DNA of 64,000 bases from Euglena gracilis (GCA_039621445.1 CP154954.1:43875847-43939846); one strand, 5' to 3'. Positions 11,384-43,692 are shown, numbered from the stretch's first letter. The notes: generated from the letters alone by a model not told the origin. Translations and numbers: made by a program.

Positions 11384-13557
11384 CGCGCGCGCGCGCGCGC
11401 CGGCAAGTGCACGACGCTCTCCGTTGCCCGGGCGCCCTGGCCGCTGGCTGTACAGGTGCTGCCACACCCAGCGGTGGATGTTGAACGAGTTCAACCCAAT
11501 GGTGGACCAGATCCTCGACGGCTGGAGCGACGCCGACTTCCAGGCGTTCCAGGCCCAGTACGGCGAGGCGAAGCAGAACCTGTACGCCCCCCCCCCCTCC
11601 CCCGTTCAATATATGTCGTCGGCCGACACTTCCAGGACAACCCCATTGTAACCCCCTCCCCCCGCTGATGAGAACCTGCAAGGAGGTTTTCTCAGGCATT
11701 GTGCCACAGCCAGCAAGGACTGATTTTGATCTGGAACCTTTCATGAAACCCCCTGGCTATTTTCTGTGCCAGTTTTTTCAGAGCGACTGACTGGTTTTTG
11801 GCTCAAAATTGGGGAGGGGGTAGGTAGGCAAAGAGCCACCAAAATGATCGTTGCCATGGTCGGAAAGATTTATTTCGGCCACTTCCTGTGGTCAACTTCC
11901 CCTGGATCCCAGAGTGGCCGACCCCCACCGAAACTGTTTTTCATTGACTGCTTTTTTTTTAAGAAAAATGGTCGACTTGGTTCTTGGAAGAGTGGAAGTG
12001 ATCCCTCCCCTCGAAACCAAATGGTGTGGGCTCACCGGGCGCCCGATAAAGGAAAACCGCCTGGAGCTGGGTCATCGAAGCAGCGGGGGGTTCTCTGCCA
12101 GAGCCCCACTGGGCCCCTTTGGTCCACCTCTTATTGTTGTTAATGATGATGATGATGATGATGATGATAATAATATTGGTATTGTTGTTGTTGTTGTTGT
12201 TGTTGTTGATATTATTATTATTTTTGCTCCAGCAGTGCAAGTTTTTGGCGGGGGGGGTCTGCCTTTTTCCTCCTTGACCAGGGGCCACCAGCGCTCGCGT
12301 CCGATATTTAGCAAAACACTTCAAAACGCGGGTTGAAGTTTCATTTTTGTTTGGTTAGGGTGGCTGCCAGGCGTCGCTCAAGTCAACGTGGTGGGTTCCG
12401 CAGCCAAAGCCTTGGACCAGCCAACAGCCTTTTGCCAGCCTCGCACCCTCCCTCCTCCATCTGCAATTTCATTTTCATTTGCTTTCCAGCTGCCCAAAGA
12501 GCAGCTGGACCGTACCAGATTTTTTTTCTGGGAGGTGCAAAAATGGGCCAAAATGGGCAAAAATGGGCTAAAATGGGCAAAAATGGGCCGGAAACGGGAT
12601 GGCCAGGACAAACCTTTTGCCAAAAAAACCGGCCATTTTTGCATGATTTGCAGTTTTAGGGGGGAGGGTCATTCCTGCAATTTCGATTTTTTTTTTGGTA
12701 ATCAGTTCAAACCCGGATCGGGGCTTGTTTCTGCCGGGGGATGTGGGTGGGTGTCAGCCAGCTGCCTTCTTCCCTGTCGAGCCTTGCCTGTGCCCCACGG
12801 CACAGCCCTGCCCCCTCCCCGCTGTGTCCACAGGGGCCTGCTCGCCGCGGTCCAGACCTTCCAGCCCATGGGGCACGCCGCCCTGCCGAAGCCAGCCGCC
12901 CGGCCGCCCGCCAAGGCCGCCGCCTCGCTGCCATCTCGGCCCGGCCCTCCCCCCCCCCCCGACCAGATTGGCCACTGCATTGACAAAAATTAGCTTTAGT
13001 GATGGCGGATGTGTTTGGGAGTATGCTGCACCATTTCGAATTTGATTGGATTGTATTATTTAACGGGTTGGGCCGAATGGGATTTTCCCTCAGTATGAGC
13101 CCCATGTCGAAGAAATCAACCGCCGGCTTTTTCAAACAAAATCCCCACCGCCTGGCCAACCTCCCCTGGCAGTCCGGAGCGAATGCCACTCCATCAGTCC
13201 CAGCACTGTCATGACACGTCACAACACGCGCCAAAGGTCTAAGCCCCTCTCCCCCCCTCTCTCTCTCAGTCACTTCAACTGCCACAATACCACGAGCTTC
13301 TTTTTTTTTGACCGGCGTATCTTCGTCGCACTGCCCGCGCGGCGGTGTCCCGGGGGAGCGCCGGCCCCCGCCCCCCCATCCTGCCCGCCGCCCGGCCGTA
13401 CGCGGCGCTCCGGCGGCCGGCCCCGCTGCTGACCATCCCCGCGAGCAGACCGCCCGGCGTGCCGGCCAACCCGTACCGGCCCCCGCCGGCGTACCGGCCC
13501 CCCGCGATGGCGGCCGCGCCCACCGCTACCGCTGTGTCCCCCAAGGCCGGGGCGTAG
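10095..13557 (+). CDS. Gene A C-terminal Pro/Ala-rich tail exons and stop
   Basis: Coding islands follow the methyltransferase. About 10110-10280 is Pro/Arg-rich, ending KGVSRKVDLLEARP. About 10870-11005 is Pro/Gly/Ala-rich. The exon 11456-11581 (126 bp, phase 2-2) reads CCHTQRWMLNEFNPMVDQIL and SDADFQAFQAQYGEAKQN. The exon 12834 to about 12966 (phase-2 acceptor, matching) reads GLLAAVQTFQPMGHAALPKP. The last exon, 13359-13557, reads PYAALRRPAPLLTIPA and YRPPPAYRPPAMAAAP and ends KAGA-stop (TAG 13555-13557). No known domain. The donor of the 12834 exon is unclear; no GT is seen after its C-run. Confidence 0.6.
11292..11402 (+). repeat. (GT)n then (GC)n microsatellite before an exon
   Basis: About 80 bp of GT switch to GC dinucleotides and stop some 50 bp before the acceptor at 11455. 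Alternating purine-pyrimidine DNA of this kind can form Z-DNA; any function is unknown. Confidence 0.95.
12143..12222 (+). repeat. GAT / GTT / ATT trinucleotide repeats
   Basis: Short imperfect triplet arrays (GAT, then GTT, then ATT) in a gene A intron, with no protein-like reading. Confidence 0.9.
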
Positions 13558-15640
13558 AGCGGGGGGCTCCCCCAATCCCAACCGCCGACCATCACCGACG
13601 CCTGCTTTTCAACGTGTTGCCAGTGTCACAGGTTTGCACACGGGTCATGCGATGCACAGCAGTTGGCTCTCTGTGCTCTCCTGGTGATAAGTTGACATTG
13701 CCATCAATCCTCCTGCCAGAAAAACCCCTGCCCCTGAGAATTGGCTTCTCAAGCCTGGCCGAGGGTTGCCAATTTGGCCTCATGGGAGATCCCCCCTCTG
13801 CGCGTGCGACTGTGGCCTCCCCGAAAAATGGTGTCCTTTTTACTGGGTGAAAATTGGCCCAAGTAGGCCAGGCGAAGTTATTTCCGCTTATTTTTTTTAA
13901 AAAAAGCCTGCCAAAATTGACAGGCTTTTTATGCGTTTTGCATGCATTTTTTGTAGAGAAAAAACCAAAAAGAAACCGCAACGCCTAGGAGCAGGCTATT
14001 GCTTAAGGGTTTGTCGTACCCCCCGGGGGGGGGGGGCAGCAGCTAATCCAACTTTGGCTGGTGGAAATCCTTTGGAGCCCCCCTGGGGGGTCTGTAGGGC
14101 TTGGTAATGGAATTAGTGACCAGCGCGAAACGCCGTTTTTTTTTGGACCTTCAAAACTTGTCAAAAAACGCCCATTTTTGGCCATTTCTGGTATTTTTAT
14201 TGGAACAAAATCCGCCAATAAAAACCACATTAAAACCCTCATTTCCACCTGAGCACGCAGCCCTGAAGGAATTTTTTCCCAGTAACCCCCCCCAGGGGGG
14301 GAGGAGGGTTTAGGTCCAGCCAGTGGCTTTTTCCCCCATTGTCTAGCAAAATGGCTATCCTTAAGCAATAGCCTGCCTTGGAGGTTAGTATCTGGGCCTT
14401 ATGCAGAGTTCCACCGGAACAAGCCAGGAGCCGCGGGCCAAAAACCGTACCCCCCCCCCCGGGATGTGGCTTCAGCCAAGTTGGCGAGACCCAGGCCCTG
14501 CACCCGCTGGCTTGTCATGTGGAGATGTGCCGCCTGGGACTCTGTTTGCTTGACCGGTCAGATGGCCACTTCCCAGGCGTGGGGGGTGGTGGGCCCTCAG
14601 CCATCAGGAAGATAGCTGAAGTCCATCCGCCCCTTTCAATTCATTGGAGTTCGTTCTCCCCCCAGAGCTCTGTCCTTGTAGACACTTCTTACTCCCCACT
14701 CAATTCTCTGGGCACCCATTGGGATTTCTCCCCTGTATTTGGGAACTCGCTGGCAGACCGTTTATGTCTGTCCGTGGCTGCCTGCGTCCTAAGGCAGAGT
14801 ATTTTCTGCAGCAACGTGCAGTTGGGGCTGCAAGGCCGGCCCATCTGTCTTGGGAAAACATTTTTGGCAGTTGGGTTCAGCTGTGGCCCCGCCCAAAGCG
14901 ACTCCCACCTCCCACGGCACCCCTCCCCTGGATCCCCCCTCTTTTCTCTTCCTTTATTTAGCCCCCTGGGGGGAGTGCATCGACAGCCGGATCCAAATGG
15001 GATGGTGGATGCCTGCACGGTGCAAGGTTCTGGCCGGCTGTGGACTGGATACGGGCTGCCTCGCTCAAATCTTTGGCCCCAACGTGCAATTCAGCAGAAG
15101 TTCTGATTTGTTTGATGTTGGACCCATTTCACTTTTGCTTTTCTGGCTCAACCCATTCTCATTCGAGGCCTCGGTACCTCCTGCCTCCCCATAGTGCAGT
15201 GCGGCGTTTTGACCCCTCCTTCCTTGCACATATGCCTCAGTCTGTATGCCGCCCATGGGGAGGCGAACAGCATTTGCGTTGCCTGAACCAGTGTTGGGAC
15301 ACACCTGCTGCCCTGCTGCCCAAACTATCTCTATCTGCCACAAAATTCTCAATAAAACCGAAAATGTATGTAACCAATTTTTTTTGAATGTCTTTACTTC
15401 ATTTTGTCCTCTTGCGGGCATTGGGTACTCTTGCTGATATGCATACAGATGCAATTTCTGATTTCAAGAAGAGTTTGGTGATACACACGATGTGCACTTT
15501 TTTTTTTTAAGTTTCCTTGACCTTCATGGAGTTCGGAAGGGGTGGTTGGGGCAGGCATTGGGCATTATTTGGGGTTTATCTGATGGGAGGTTCGGTACTT
15601 GCATCTTTGTTGCTGAAATTGATTGATTTTTTGAAACAGA
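13558..15640. other. Intergenic spacer between genes A and B
   Basis: After the TAG at 13557 no convincing exon is seen until about 15.65 kb. The stretch contains the MITE at 13992-14375 and otherwise mixed sequence. The reading frames at 14378-15200 lack recognisable motifs and splice logic. A promoter for gene B must lie here or in the first intron, but no TATA-like or other element stands out. Confidence 0.45.
13992..14375. mobile_element. hAT-like MITE, family CAGGCTATTGCTTAAGG, intact copy
   Basis: The 384-bp element is bounded by CAGGCTATTGCTTAAGG and its perfect reverse complement. Flanks are CCTAGGAG (13984-13991) and CCTTGGAG (14376-14383), an 8-bp duplication with one difference. 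Internal landmarks are C/G runs, GACCAGCGCGAAACGCC and CATTTCCACCTGAGCACG. They recur at 1.9-2.3, 2.8-3.1 and 17.9-20.0 kb, so this is a multi-copy family in the window. Confidence 0.85.
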
Positions 15641-15645
15641 ACATT

Positions 15646-15818
15646 GACGGCATTCAGCACAGTCAGACCGCCTCCCCCTGCCCCCACCTCAAGTCCCCCA
15701 ACCCGACCTTCAAGCGGCCCCTCCGGGCGGTGGACGACATCGCATTCCTCGCCCAGCTGACGAACGCTCTCGCCCGGGCGGGGCCGGCGACGGGCCGACA
15801 GCCGGGGCAGCCAGCGCG
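15646..15818 (+). CDS. Gene B, candidate N-terminal exon
   Basis: The open frame reads SPNPTFKRPLRAVDDIAFLA then QLTNALARAGPATGRQPGQP and ends at a GCG|GTAACG donor (phase 2). It precedes the first M20 exon and could be the leader of the amidohydrolase. The acceptor is uncertain (several AGs, 15643-15694) and no start codon was assigned. The phase does not match the next exon directly, so an exon between them may be missing. Confidence 0.45.
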
Positions 15819-17014
15819 GTAACGAGCAGGGGACTGGCTTCCCTGCCATCCATGGCACGTATGGGCCGAGCGTTACCCTCCCCAACTTTTTGGGGAGGGT
15901 AACCTCCCAAAGTGGTGGGCACCTCCACAACGAGGAGTGCTGCTCATGGCACATATACCCATGCGTGGGGCTGGGGGTGACCCCCCCCCCGCTCATTAAC
16001 CGCCCCCAAATCCCCTTGCACATCAAAGAGTTTTGCAGCTGGATCCCACCCCATCCCCGGGGGGGAGGTCCAGCCAGCCAGCACCTTTTTTCCAGCCAGC
16101 AGCTCCCAGCCGGGCTGTGGACCCCCCGGGGAGGGGGGTCGAGTGCTAATAAAGCTTTCGCAGCCCGGTGAAGCTGGGCTGGAAATATTCTGAAAAAAAT
16201 AGGGTCAAAGATGGCAGAAACGCTATTTTTGGTGCTCTTTTGGGTTTGCACCTCAAAAGAATAGCTGAAAAAAAATGCATCTCAGTCGGATTTGGGCTTT
16301 TTTTGCTTGTTTTCAAGTTCCAGCCGGGTCCAGCCCGGCAGCCAAGTTGGAACCACCTCCCTGGACCTCCCACCCCTGGGGGGGGGGGTCAGCCAGCACC
16401 TTTTTTCAGCAGGCTGGACCCCCCCAGGGGGGAAGCCTTCGTGCAACTCAGGGGGTCTTGAGGAATTCCCTGTTCCACATCCCCAAAAGACATTCTCAAG
16501 GGTGTGTGGAATGGGTGCATACCCAACCAGAATTATGCCAATTGGAGGTATGAGGGGGGGGAATTGATCTCGCGGTTCCAAACGACAGGGCTGACAGGGA
16601 TGCCCTGTTTTTATTGCAGATCTTGATTTATGGTCGCACATTGCAAACTGCAACCAAAGGCCAATCAAGGAAAAATCAAAGGACAATTTGTGACCCCCCC
16701 TGTGAAGAACAATGAAAACCTTTGGACCTTTTTTAGAGGAGTTATTTTCGCCCAAAACTGACATTATTTGGATTTTTTTGACCTGAAATGCCAATTCCGA
16801 TGACTATCAAAATTGTGTTGTATGGGGATTTTGAGTGATTTTTGACCAGCGATTCCTTGACTTATCCCCCCCCCCCCTGATTCAGCCAACCAACCAAGCC
16901 AGATCGCACTGGCCCCGGAGAGTGCATCAGTGGGGGAGGGGGTGCGGTTCAGCCCCGACGGGCCTTCCGCCCCCCACAAATTGGGAGCGCCGCCCCCGCC
17001 CGTCCCCCAACCAG

Positions 17015-36321
<19,307 letters not shown>

Positions 36322-36730
36322 GTGACCCCGGTGGTAAACTAATCATCTTGGTGTTCTTCTCTGTCATGTTTAGTTTACTCACCCCCCCCCAATACTACCC
36401 CTCGACTCTCCATCATCATCCAGGGGAAAATTTTTGATCATTTTGCCTTTTTTTGCAACAGCTTCTGCAAGAAAATGAAAAGGTGAGAATTCGGTGAAGA
36501 TTTCCCCTCCCCACAAAGTTGTTATGTTCCCGAGAAGTTGTGACCTGGGCCTGACATGTTGTGTTAGGAGTTGTTACCTGGGCTTGTGCCGACTGACTTG
36601 TCAGGTGACAAATTTTCGGGGCGATTTTAATCCTGTCAGAAATTCATGAAATTAGAACTAATCATAGCTTTCTTGGTAATGTTTTGGGGGTCCATTTTGG
36701 CGAGATTGAGAATTTGTTGAGAATTTAGTA

Positions 36731-36782
36731 TTATTGCTGTTGTTGTTGCTGCTGCTGTTGCTGCTGCTGCTGTTGTTATTCT
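36731..36782. repeat. GTT/GCT trinucleotide repeat
   Basis: A short imperfect TTG/CTG array in the last gene B intron. Confidence 0.9.
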
Positions 36783-37299
36783 TTTGTGGATACGGAATCT
36801 GTGGTTTCAACACAGGATTTATTGCTGCACCAGATCTTGGGGAGGAGAGGCCACATTCCAAAGGCCACACACCAAAAGAACCACCTTCACCGTGTTGGAA
36901 TTACCACTTGGATGCAAGCGTCTTTCGGGGGGACCCCCCCCCTCAAAGAGTCACCTTGGTCCCACGCAGGGGCACTGCTGCACTTCTTTCACTACGGTGC
37001 CCCGGCACACCATAGGCGGGCCAGGGCATCCGGGAGCCTCCTCCCAAGGGGGGGAGCTGTCGCTCCCCTCCACCTCCAGAGTGAGTGCCACACTTTGGAG
37101 GCTGGCACTCCACCTCAGAAGGGTGACAGTTGGCCCACCAGCGATAAAACCTCAGTGCAAACCTGACAGATGGCAAGCAACAAATACCAAAAGAACGACA
37201 CCATAAACAGGCTGTATCATAAGTCAGCCTTTATGCCCTTGTTTTTTTTGTATGTGCTCGAAGTCGTCCATCGACCGATATTTCTCGCGGTTTTGGAAG

Positions 37300-37507
37300 T
37301 GGGTGGAGGCTCCCCCCTTTTGGAGCGGAGGGCATTCCTATTGCGAATCCGAGGGCTCTCCAGGCTGCCCTCAGAGCCCCAACCCCGACTCCCGGGTCCG
37401 GCCGCGACTCCAACCGCGTCAGCCCCGTGTCGTCCTCCTCGGGGGTCGCCGCCTACAGCCCCACCTTTCCCCCGGCCAAGCCCAGCACCTCCGACCCCGG
37501 CGCCTGA
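37300..37507 (+). CDS. Gene B last coding exon, Ser/Pro-rich tail and stop
   Basis: Phase-2 acceptor TTTTGGAAG completes the split Ser codon from 36321. The frame reads GWRLPPFGAEGIPIANPRAL, QAALRAPTPTPGSGRDSNRV and SSSSGVAAYSPTFPPAKPST, then SDPGA-stop (TGA 37505-37507). The tail goes beyond the usual M20D end and looks disordered. No polyadenylation signal was identified with confidence. Confidence 0.6.
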
Positions 37508-38586
37508 CCCCTGGCTGCAGCAGTCGCACCGCCACCCCCACCACCCCCACCGTTTCCTTCTCATCACCACGTCCTCACTTCTTCTGCTGTCCTCCAGAGA
37601 AAAAACAGGCACGGGAAAGACAGTTCTTTCACCCAGTCCAGGCATTCTGAAACACGCATTTTTGGGATGACCCTCCGTCCCTGAGAGGCTGATTTGCTCG
37701 GGCATTCACTCACAAAGAATTCTTCCGGGGGCATGTTTTCCCCCACCTCCACTCCTCTGGTAGTTTCCATCGCTTTGTGCTTTGTGTGCCTGAAACACGT
37801 CCCGAATCGTTGTGCAGGGTGGTTTTGTTCCTGACGGCCTCATACCCCTCACCAACCCTCCGGCTGTCGGGCCACCTTCAGGCATCTGCAATGTGTTGCC
37901 ACCTCTCACCCTTGAGGTGCGTGTCGCCATATGTGTATTTTTACATCCCACCCTCCTCATATCTCGCACACGCAGCCGATCGCACTCAATCTGCGATCGG
38001 CCCATCTGCATTTTGCTGATGGGTGAGGTGGTTCGATTCACTCCCCTAAGAAAGGATAATGCAGGTTGGTTGGTTGGTTGGTTGGTTAAAAGACATTGCT
38101 GGTGCCACTTGGTGTTTTAGGACACGCGGGCATTCTGAGCCCTATGGACAGTTCACCATAAAGGACTTGCCCAACAACAGGGATTTGCACACACATAGGA
38201 CACCACACACGTTACACAAGGGATTTTGTCATTTTGTGGCCCTCTGAACAGTTGCCTGCAAAAACCGCGAACAACATTTGAGGAGGCTCCAGAGCCTCCT
38301 CCTACGGCGCCTCCTCCTGCCGTAACCCCGCCACCACCTTCTAATTCCCACCCCAAAAGCAAAACTATGCTATTTTTTTTGGCATTTGGTGTTATTTTTT
38401 TGGTACAATCAGCCAAGCGACTTGCGACCCCCCTAATTAGGAGCCCCCTGTGGGCCTTCGATTTCAGGCCTGGCCGGACCTCTTTGCTGCCAACACCCCT
38501 GTTCGCCGTTCTTTCCCCCAAACAGCGAAGTCGGATCCTGCTTCTGGCTGCGGACTGGCACCCCCCCTCCTCCCTCCCCCTCGCAG
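37508..38586. other. Spacer after gene B
   Basis: No convincing exon. A copy of the GAGGAGGCTC(C/A)AGAGCCTCC palindromic repeat at 38279-38325 also occurs at 3918-3940 and 4530-4570. A four-unit GGTT run lies at 38064-38088. Confidence 0.4.
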
Positions 38587-39040
38587 CCGGTTTGAAGGTC
38601 GGCGCCGCTGCGGCCCGACCGTGCGGGCCGGGGCGCCCGCCACCGCCGCCCCCGGACCCGGACCCGCCCGCCCGCCGCCGCCGCTGGCTGCGCCGCGCCC
38701 GGCACCCCACCCCCTGCCCTGCCGAGGGCCCCGCCACCGCCGGGCACGGGCAGGCATGCGGTTCCGATGCAGACGCGCATTGGCCCCGCCGCCTGCGCCG
38801 GGGGGCAGGCGAGGGGGGACGCCCCAGGGCCTTGGCGGTCACAGCACAGCACCCGCCCACGCGTGACCCCTGGCAGTGCGCTCCAACTGAAGCTGTGTCG
38901 AACGATCACAAACACCGGCGTTTTGGGGGTCCAGGGGGTGGTCATGCGCATCCCCCGCCCCAGGCTTCTCGTCATCGGGGCCCGCGGCAGGCGGCGGTCG
39001 CCGTCCGCCGCCCCGTGGCCCGGGCGCCGCCCCGGCTAAC
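38587..39040 (+). CDS. GC-rich exon-like islands, Pro/Ala/Arg-rich (frame unresolved)
   Basis: After a CCTCGCAG acceptor about 230 bp of extreme-GC sequence is open in three frames. One reads RFEGRRRCGPTVRAGAPATA then APGPGPARPPPPLAAPRPAP. A second island starts after CCGCCCCAG at 38954. The composition matches other exons in the window, but no motif picks the frame. It may be the 5' part of gene C. Confidence 0.35.
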
Positions 39041-40219
39041 CCCACTGCCCCACATCGCCCGCATGCCCGACCCACAGCCGCTCTCCTCCGTTGTCCGTGC
39101 CCGGTGTGTGCTGCGGGCAGGGGGTGGGGGGCAGGTTGTCTCAACCGCACGGTGTGCCAGTCAATCACCAGTCAATGACCTCCCGCTCCCCTAGGGAGGC
39201 GTTTGACTGGTGTTTGTGTATGGAATGCCCACCCCCGGAGGGTCGGCCAGAAGTGGTTGAAAGTGCTGGATTGGACCCCCTGGGGGGTGGGGTGCCCCAC
39301 CAGAAACCCTCCTCCTCCTGACGTTGAAGTCCAATCTGGCTCTCACTGGAGACGAGGAGGTGGGCCAAGATGAGTGGGAAGGAAACATACCGCTGGGGTG
39401 TGCCCTATGCAATTTGTCGTTCCAGCGTGGGGCTATGTGCGATGCCCGGACTTCTTGTTTCGCGATCACGAGTGGGCCCACCACCCGCTCAGGTGTGGGA
39501 CCTGGGGTGGGGGGGGAGGTCTGGGACGCTCTGCTGGGGGAGGGGGGAGGCAGGCAAGGAAAAGCCCGACCATTTTTAACCTAAGGTTTCGCCGCTTTTG
39601 CAGCAAAAGATTTTTCGGTCGGGCCTAAACCCGGGGAGTTTGGGCCCAAAATCAGGAGGGGTGATTGGGCAACAGGGCGGCCTGGCACTTCCCCAAATAT
39701 AGGCGGCTGGCTGCTTTTTATTTGGGTCTCTAAAATAGGCTGAAAATAGGCGTTGGGAAGGTTGCATATGGACCATCGTGGATCATCTTTGCTCCATTCC
39801 AATGCCATTTAACCAAGAATTCCTTTACAACATCCAGCCAGGGTCCCCCTCCTGGCACCTAAGGCACCGGAATTTTTCGGAAAAATGGCCAAGGTCCATT
39901 TATGTTTATTATTTATGTATTTTTTTGTCCAAGTGGCCAGAGAGACCGACCCTGGGGGAGGGCTGGGAAGTGTGTGGTCCTTTAAAAGTGGAAACCGACT
40001 CCTGGGGGTCGCTTTCCAATTGTAGGGTCTGGACATCGGTGTACAATCCGGTCATTTGCCCACCTCCACAACCCCCCCGTTTGTTGCGGCTTTCCCGCCA
40101 CGCTCCCCTCCTGGCACATCAACGTCACTGCACAATGGGTCAGAAAACCTCCCCAGCTTCACGTGCCAGCAGGCTAACTGGCCCGGTTGGCCCCAACAAA
40201 CCCCTCTCCTTCCCAACAG

Positions 40220-40281
40220 GAACCGGCAGCCGCGGGCCAGCCACCTGCCCCTACGGCGTCCCCAATCCGAGCCAGGCCTGA
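40220..40281 (+). CDS. Possible gene C exon, Ala/Pro-rich
   Basis: Acceptor TTCCCAACAG, then EPAAAGQPPAPTASPIRARP and donor GA|GTGAAG (phase 2). Short and without a domain; supported only by splice signals and composition. Confidence 0.35.
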
Positions 40282-41066
40282 GTGAAGGCATGCCCCCTTT
40301 GTGGTGCCGTGTGTGTGCCGGTGGCAGTCTGCTGAGCCCAGGACCCGACTTGGGTGGCTGGACTCAGCCAAGACCCCCCCCCCCCGTCACTTCAAGCGCC
40401 AAGTGTCAAGCTTCTTTTCCAAATCCCACTTGGTGGGGTCGGGGTGGGTTGGTGATGGGCCCGGGGCTGAGCCTGGCTGAGCCCCCCTTTGTACCCCGGG
40501 GGCCCATTGAGGGACTCCTCCCCCCAAGGGGGTCACCCAATGGACTGGGGGTGCGTCGTTTCTGTCACGAAGCCTGGGAAACTCGGGAACCAGTTTGTTC
40601 CTCCAGTACCTCCTGCCCCTGAACTGGGAGGGGAGGGTGGGGGGAGCGGTATGCTTTCTCTCCCTTTTGTTTTAGACCCTCAGGTTCCACTCAGGTTTGT
40701 GTGGGACCCTCCTGGGGGAGCGAGGGTCATCCTCAAACCCTGAAACAACCCCCAAATGAAGTGCGCTGTACAGGAAGGCCTGCTGGGGGGAGCCCCACCC
40801 ACCACAGCACTGCGCAAGGAAAAACTTGACCAAAAATTGGTACCCCTGGAAATGCAGGAAGGGGGGTAGTCAGACCCTACCCACCAGGATGGGGATGGGG
40901 GGTCAATAAGTGCCCCCAAGAGTCTGAACCTGCGGTCCAAAACGTGCACACCCCATGCATTTCAATGGGGTTCACCCTTTTTGTTGTCAAGGGGATCTCA
41001 GCCCTCCCCTGGACGCTGCCCTGCCCACGCCCTCCACCCCCTGCCACTTCCCCTCCCCATCTGCAG

Positions 41067-41141
41067 ACACTGCCTCAGACGAAGCCCTCAGCCCCACGGT
41101 GCAGACCATTCGACTGCGGCGCCGGCAACAACTGTCCACCG
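41067..41141 (+). CDS. Possible gene C exon (75 bp)
   Basis: Between CATCTGCAG and CCACCG|GTGCGC the most protein-like reading is DTASDEALSPTVQTIRLRRR QQLST (phase 1-1). The basic helix resembles the following coiled-coil exons. Length is a multiple of three, so all phases are symmetric. Frame not proven. Confidence 0.4.
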
Positions 41142-41756
41142 GTGCGCCGCCCTTGCCTGAGCTGGCCAGACCGATTTCGGGCAAAGTTTCCCCCCCCCCC
41201 CCCCGGAAACTGGTCGGTGAAATCTGTCCGCTTGGGAACTGCCTCCTAATGAGTTTCCCAAAAAAAATTCGAAAATTTCTCTTTTTTGACCTGAAAGAAA
41301 GGGCTTTTGCAGTGCCTTTTTTTGTTTTAAAAGCCCTTCCAGCCCAGCACGCTGGTCCTCCCGGTGTGATGTGGGATGGGGTGCCCTGTCCACCGTTCTC
41401 CACCAAAAGAATGTGCAAAGACTTTTTTCTGACGACAGCCAGGGCATCCGGATAAGCGATCTGATAAGAGAAAATATGGACGCTCCTTGTCTACGGCAGG
41501 GGCTTTCATTTTGACTTCTGAGCTCATGGGAAAAATATGCACAGTGATTTTTTTGTCATTTTTGCAGCGCTTTCCAGGGGAAAACTGCACATTTTGTGCA
41601 GTTTTACTTATTCATTTTATTATTATTTTATTATTATTTATTTTTTTCAAACAATTTTTTATACAATGTTTCCCCCCGCCCAGCGACTTTTTTTTTAGAA
41701 AGAAGGGTCATTTCTCTCCCCCCCCCCCCCACAGCCCCCGCCGCCACGGAGGGGCT

Positions 41757-41909
41757 GGCCGCAGACGGCCATTTTTTGTGCAGCAGATCCCCCGGACCCC
41801 CCCGGCTGCCCCCCCCCGGGGGGCCCCCCCCCAGGGGCGTGTGGGTGGGTGGGGGGGGGGACCCCCCCCTCCCCCCCCCCCCCCCCCGGAGGTCTTAAAA
41901 AAACCCCTG
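41757..41909. mobile_element. Truncated copy of the CAGGG(T/A)T(n)TAAG MITE
   Basis: Only the right half is present: the CATTTTTTGTG block, C/G runs and the end CTTAAAAAAACCCCTG at 41909. The left end and a flanking duplication are missing. Confidence 0.6.
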
Positions 41910-43191
41910 GCTGTGGCGCGGGGGACTTTTTGTGAGGTCAGAACAAAACCACCAGCTTTTTTTGAGCAGCTGCCGACGACCCTCTTGGGGTGTTTCATCC
42001 CGCCCACTTCCCAAACCCTACAAAACTGGGCAAATTATTTTTGCTGCTTGGCAGTCAGTCATCCCAGACTGGGAGGGTCCAATACTCACATTTTGTGCCC
42101 CAAGTGAAAATATCCTGTGGCAAAGGAACCCATAGCATGGAATTTGGATGAGAAATTTTGCAAAATGCGTTCAAAGCCTTGGAGGATTCTGAAGTGCAAA
42201 ATTTTGTGAGAAAGCATGTCATAAAATCAGATGAGAAAAAAGTTCGTTCAGGAAGGATGCCTTTTGCCGCCAAAGAATGTGGTCAACTACGAGCCCCCAA
42301 TTTTTGAGATTGTCAGCAAAAATTGCAAGGGTCCAAGAATTGCACCTCCCGCTATGAAGTGTATTTGTGTTTCAGTTTGGTGGTTACCTTTTTTCCCGGG
42401 AAAGGGGACAGCACAGGGGTCTGTGGGCTCAAAAATTGTCCAAAGTTGCCTGAAATTTTCGGTGCAAAGCACCAAGTTTTTTGAAATTTTGTGGGAAAAA
42501 ATGATTAAGAACATTTTTTGGAAGACTTTTGGGGGTTTAACCTCAAAATGTTGGCCTAAAAATTCAACACAGCCGGATTTGGGTTGTTTCGCCTATGTTT
42601 TTTTTAATTATTCCGTAGCAACTGAGTCCCCTGTTACCACCTGGACTCCCACCCAGCACTTTTATTCCAGCCCGCCGGCTGGACCCTCCTGCAGGTCCTT
42701 CACAAAACCCCTGGTTCATGTGTGCCCACGTGCATCTTTGCTGCACTGTCCCCGCTGCCTGTTGTCAACCAACGTCCCTCCTCGCTGTGATGAAGGAGGC
42801 GTGGTCCCTGCTGGTGTGTCGACCCAACGTCCCCTCACATATGCCTGCTCACATCACGCTGAATTTTCAGGTGAGGCCGAACCCGCCCTGGGGAGGGGGG
42901 GGTGCTGGCTGGGTAGGCAGTCCAAGGCACCCAGATATGACCCCGGGGCGGGGGGGGGGCACGTGGCCAAAAGTGTCTGGGCATTTGGTTAAGGCACTCT
43001 GGCGAAAGCACCAGAAACCCAGATATAGCTTTTTTTGGACATTTTTGGCCCGCAACCAGGCATGTGCCGACCCCCCCCCCCGGAGGTATTCCCTGCCTCA
43101 CTCCGCGGCGCGCGAGACCCCCTCCCACCCGGGGATGGTCTTTTTCAGCTTTTCCCACATGCCTAATGTCCAACCCCAGGACCGTGGTCAT

Positions 43192-43243
43192 TGGTGGTGG
43201 TGGTGGTGGTGGTGGTGGTGGTGGTGGTGGTGGTGGTGGTGGT
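43192..43243 (+). repeat. (GGT)n microsatellite
   Basis: About 17 uninterrupted GGT triplets, 47 bp upstream of the acceptor at 43290. The Trp/Gly-homopolymer frames over it are not supported as coding. Confidence 0.95.
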
Positions 43244-43290
43244 TTTTGTTGTTCTTGGGTGCCTGTGTTTGTCCCTATGGTCTGCCGCAG

Positions 43291-43404
43291 TCCCCCGTGG
43301 ATGAGGGGCTTCGACAACAGCGCCTGCAGCGCGCAGCCTTAGAAAAGGAGTTAGCTGCCTTGCATGGGGACCCGCTGCGGCGGCAGAGATTCCGTGCGCA
43401 AGCC
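43291..43404 (+). CDS. Gene C coiled-coil exon
   Basis: After TCTGCCGCAG: SPVDEGLRQQRLQRAALEKE then LAALHGDPLRRQRFRAQA, with heptad-like leucines and many Arg/Glu/Gln residues, so a short coiled coil. A donor GCAAGCC|GTCCCT (phase 0) gives an in-frame join to LRVEERHTMRW at 43693; a donor CCTG|GTGTGC at 43411 is the alternative. Function unknown. Confidence 0.6.

Positions 43405-43692
<288 letters not shown>

Noticed and set aside
14378-15200. Gene in the A-B spacer
   Set aside because: Long frames on + and - strands overlap with no recognised motif, no consistent splice pattern and mixed composition.
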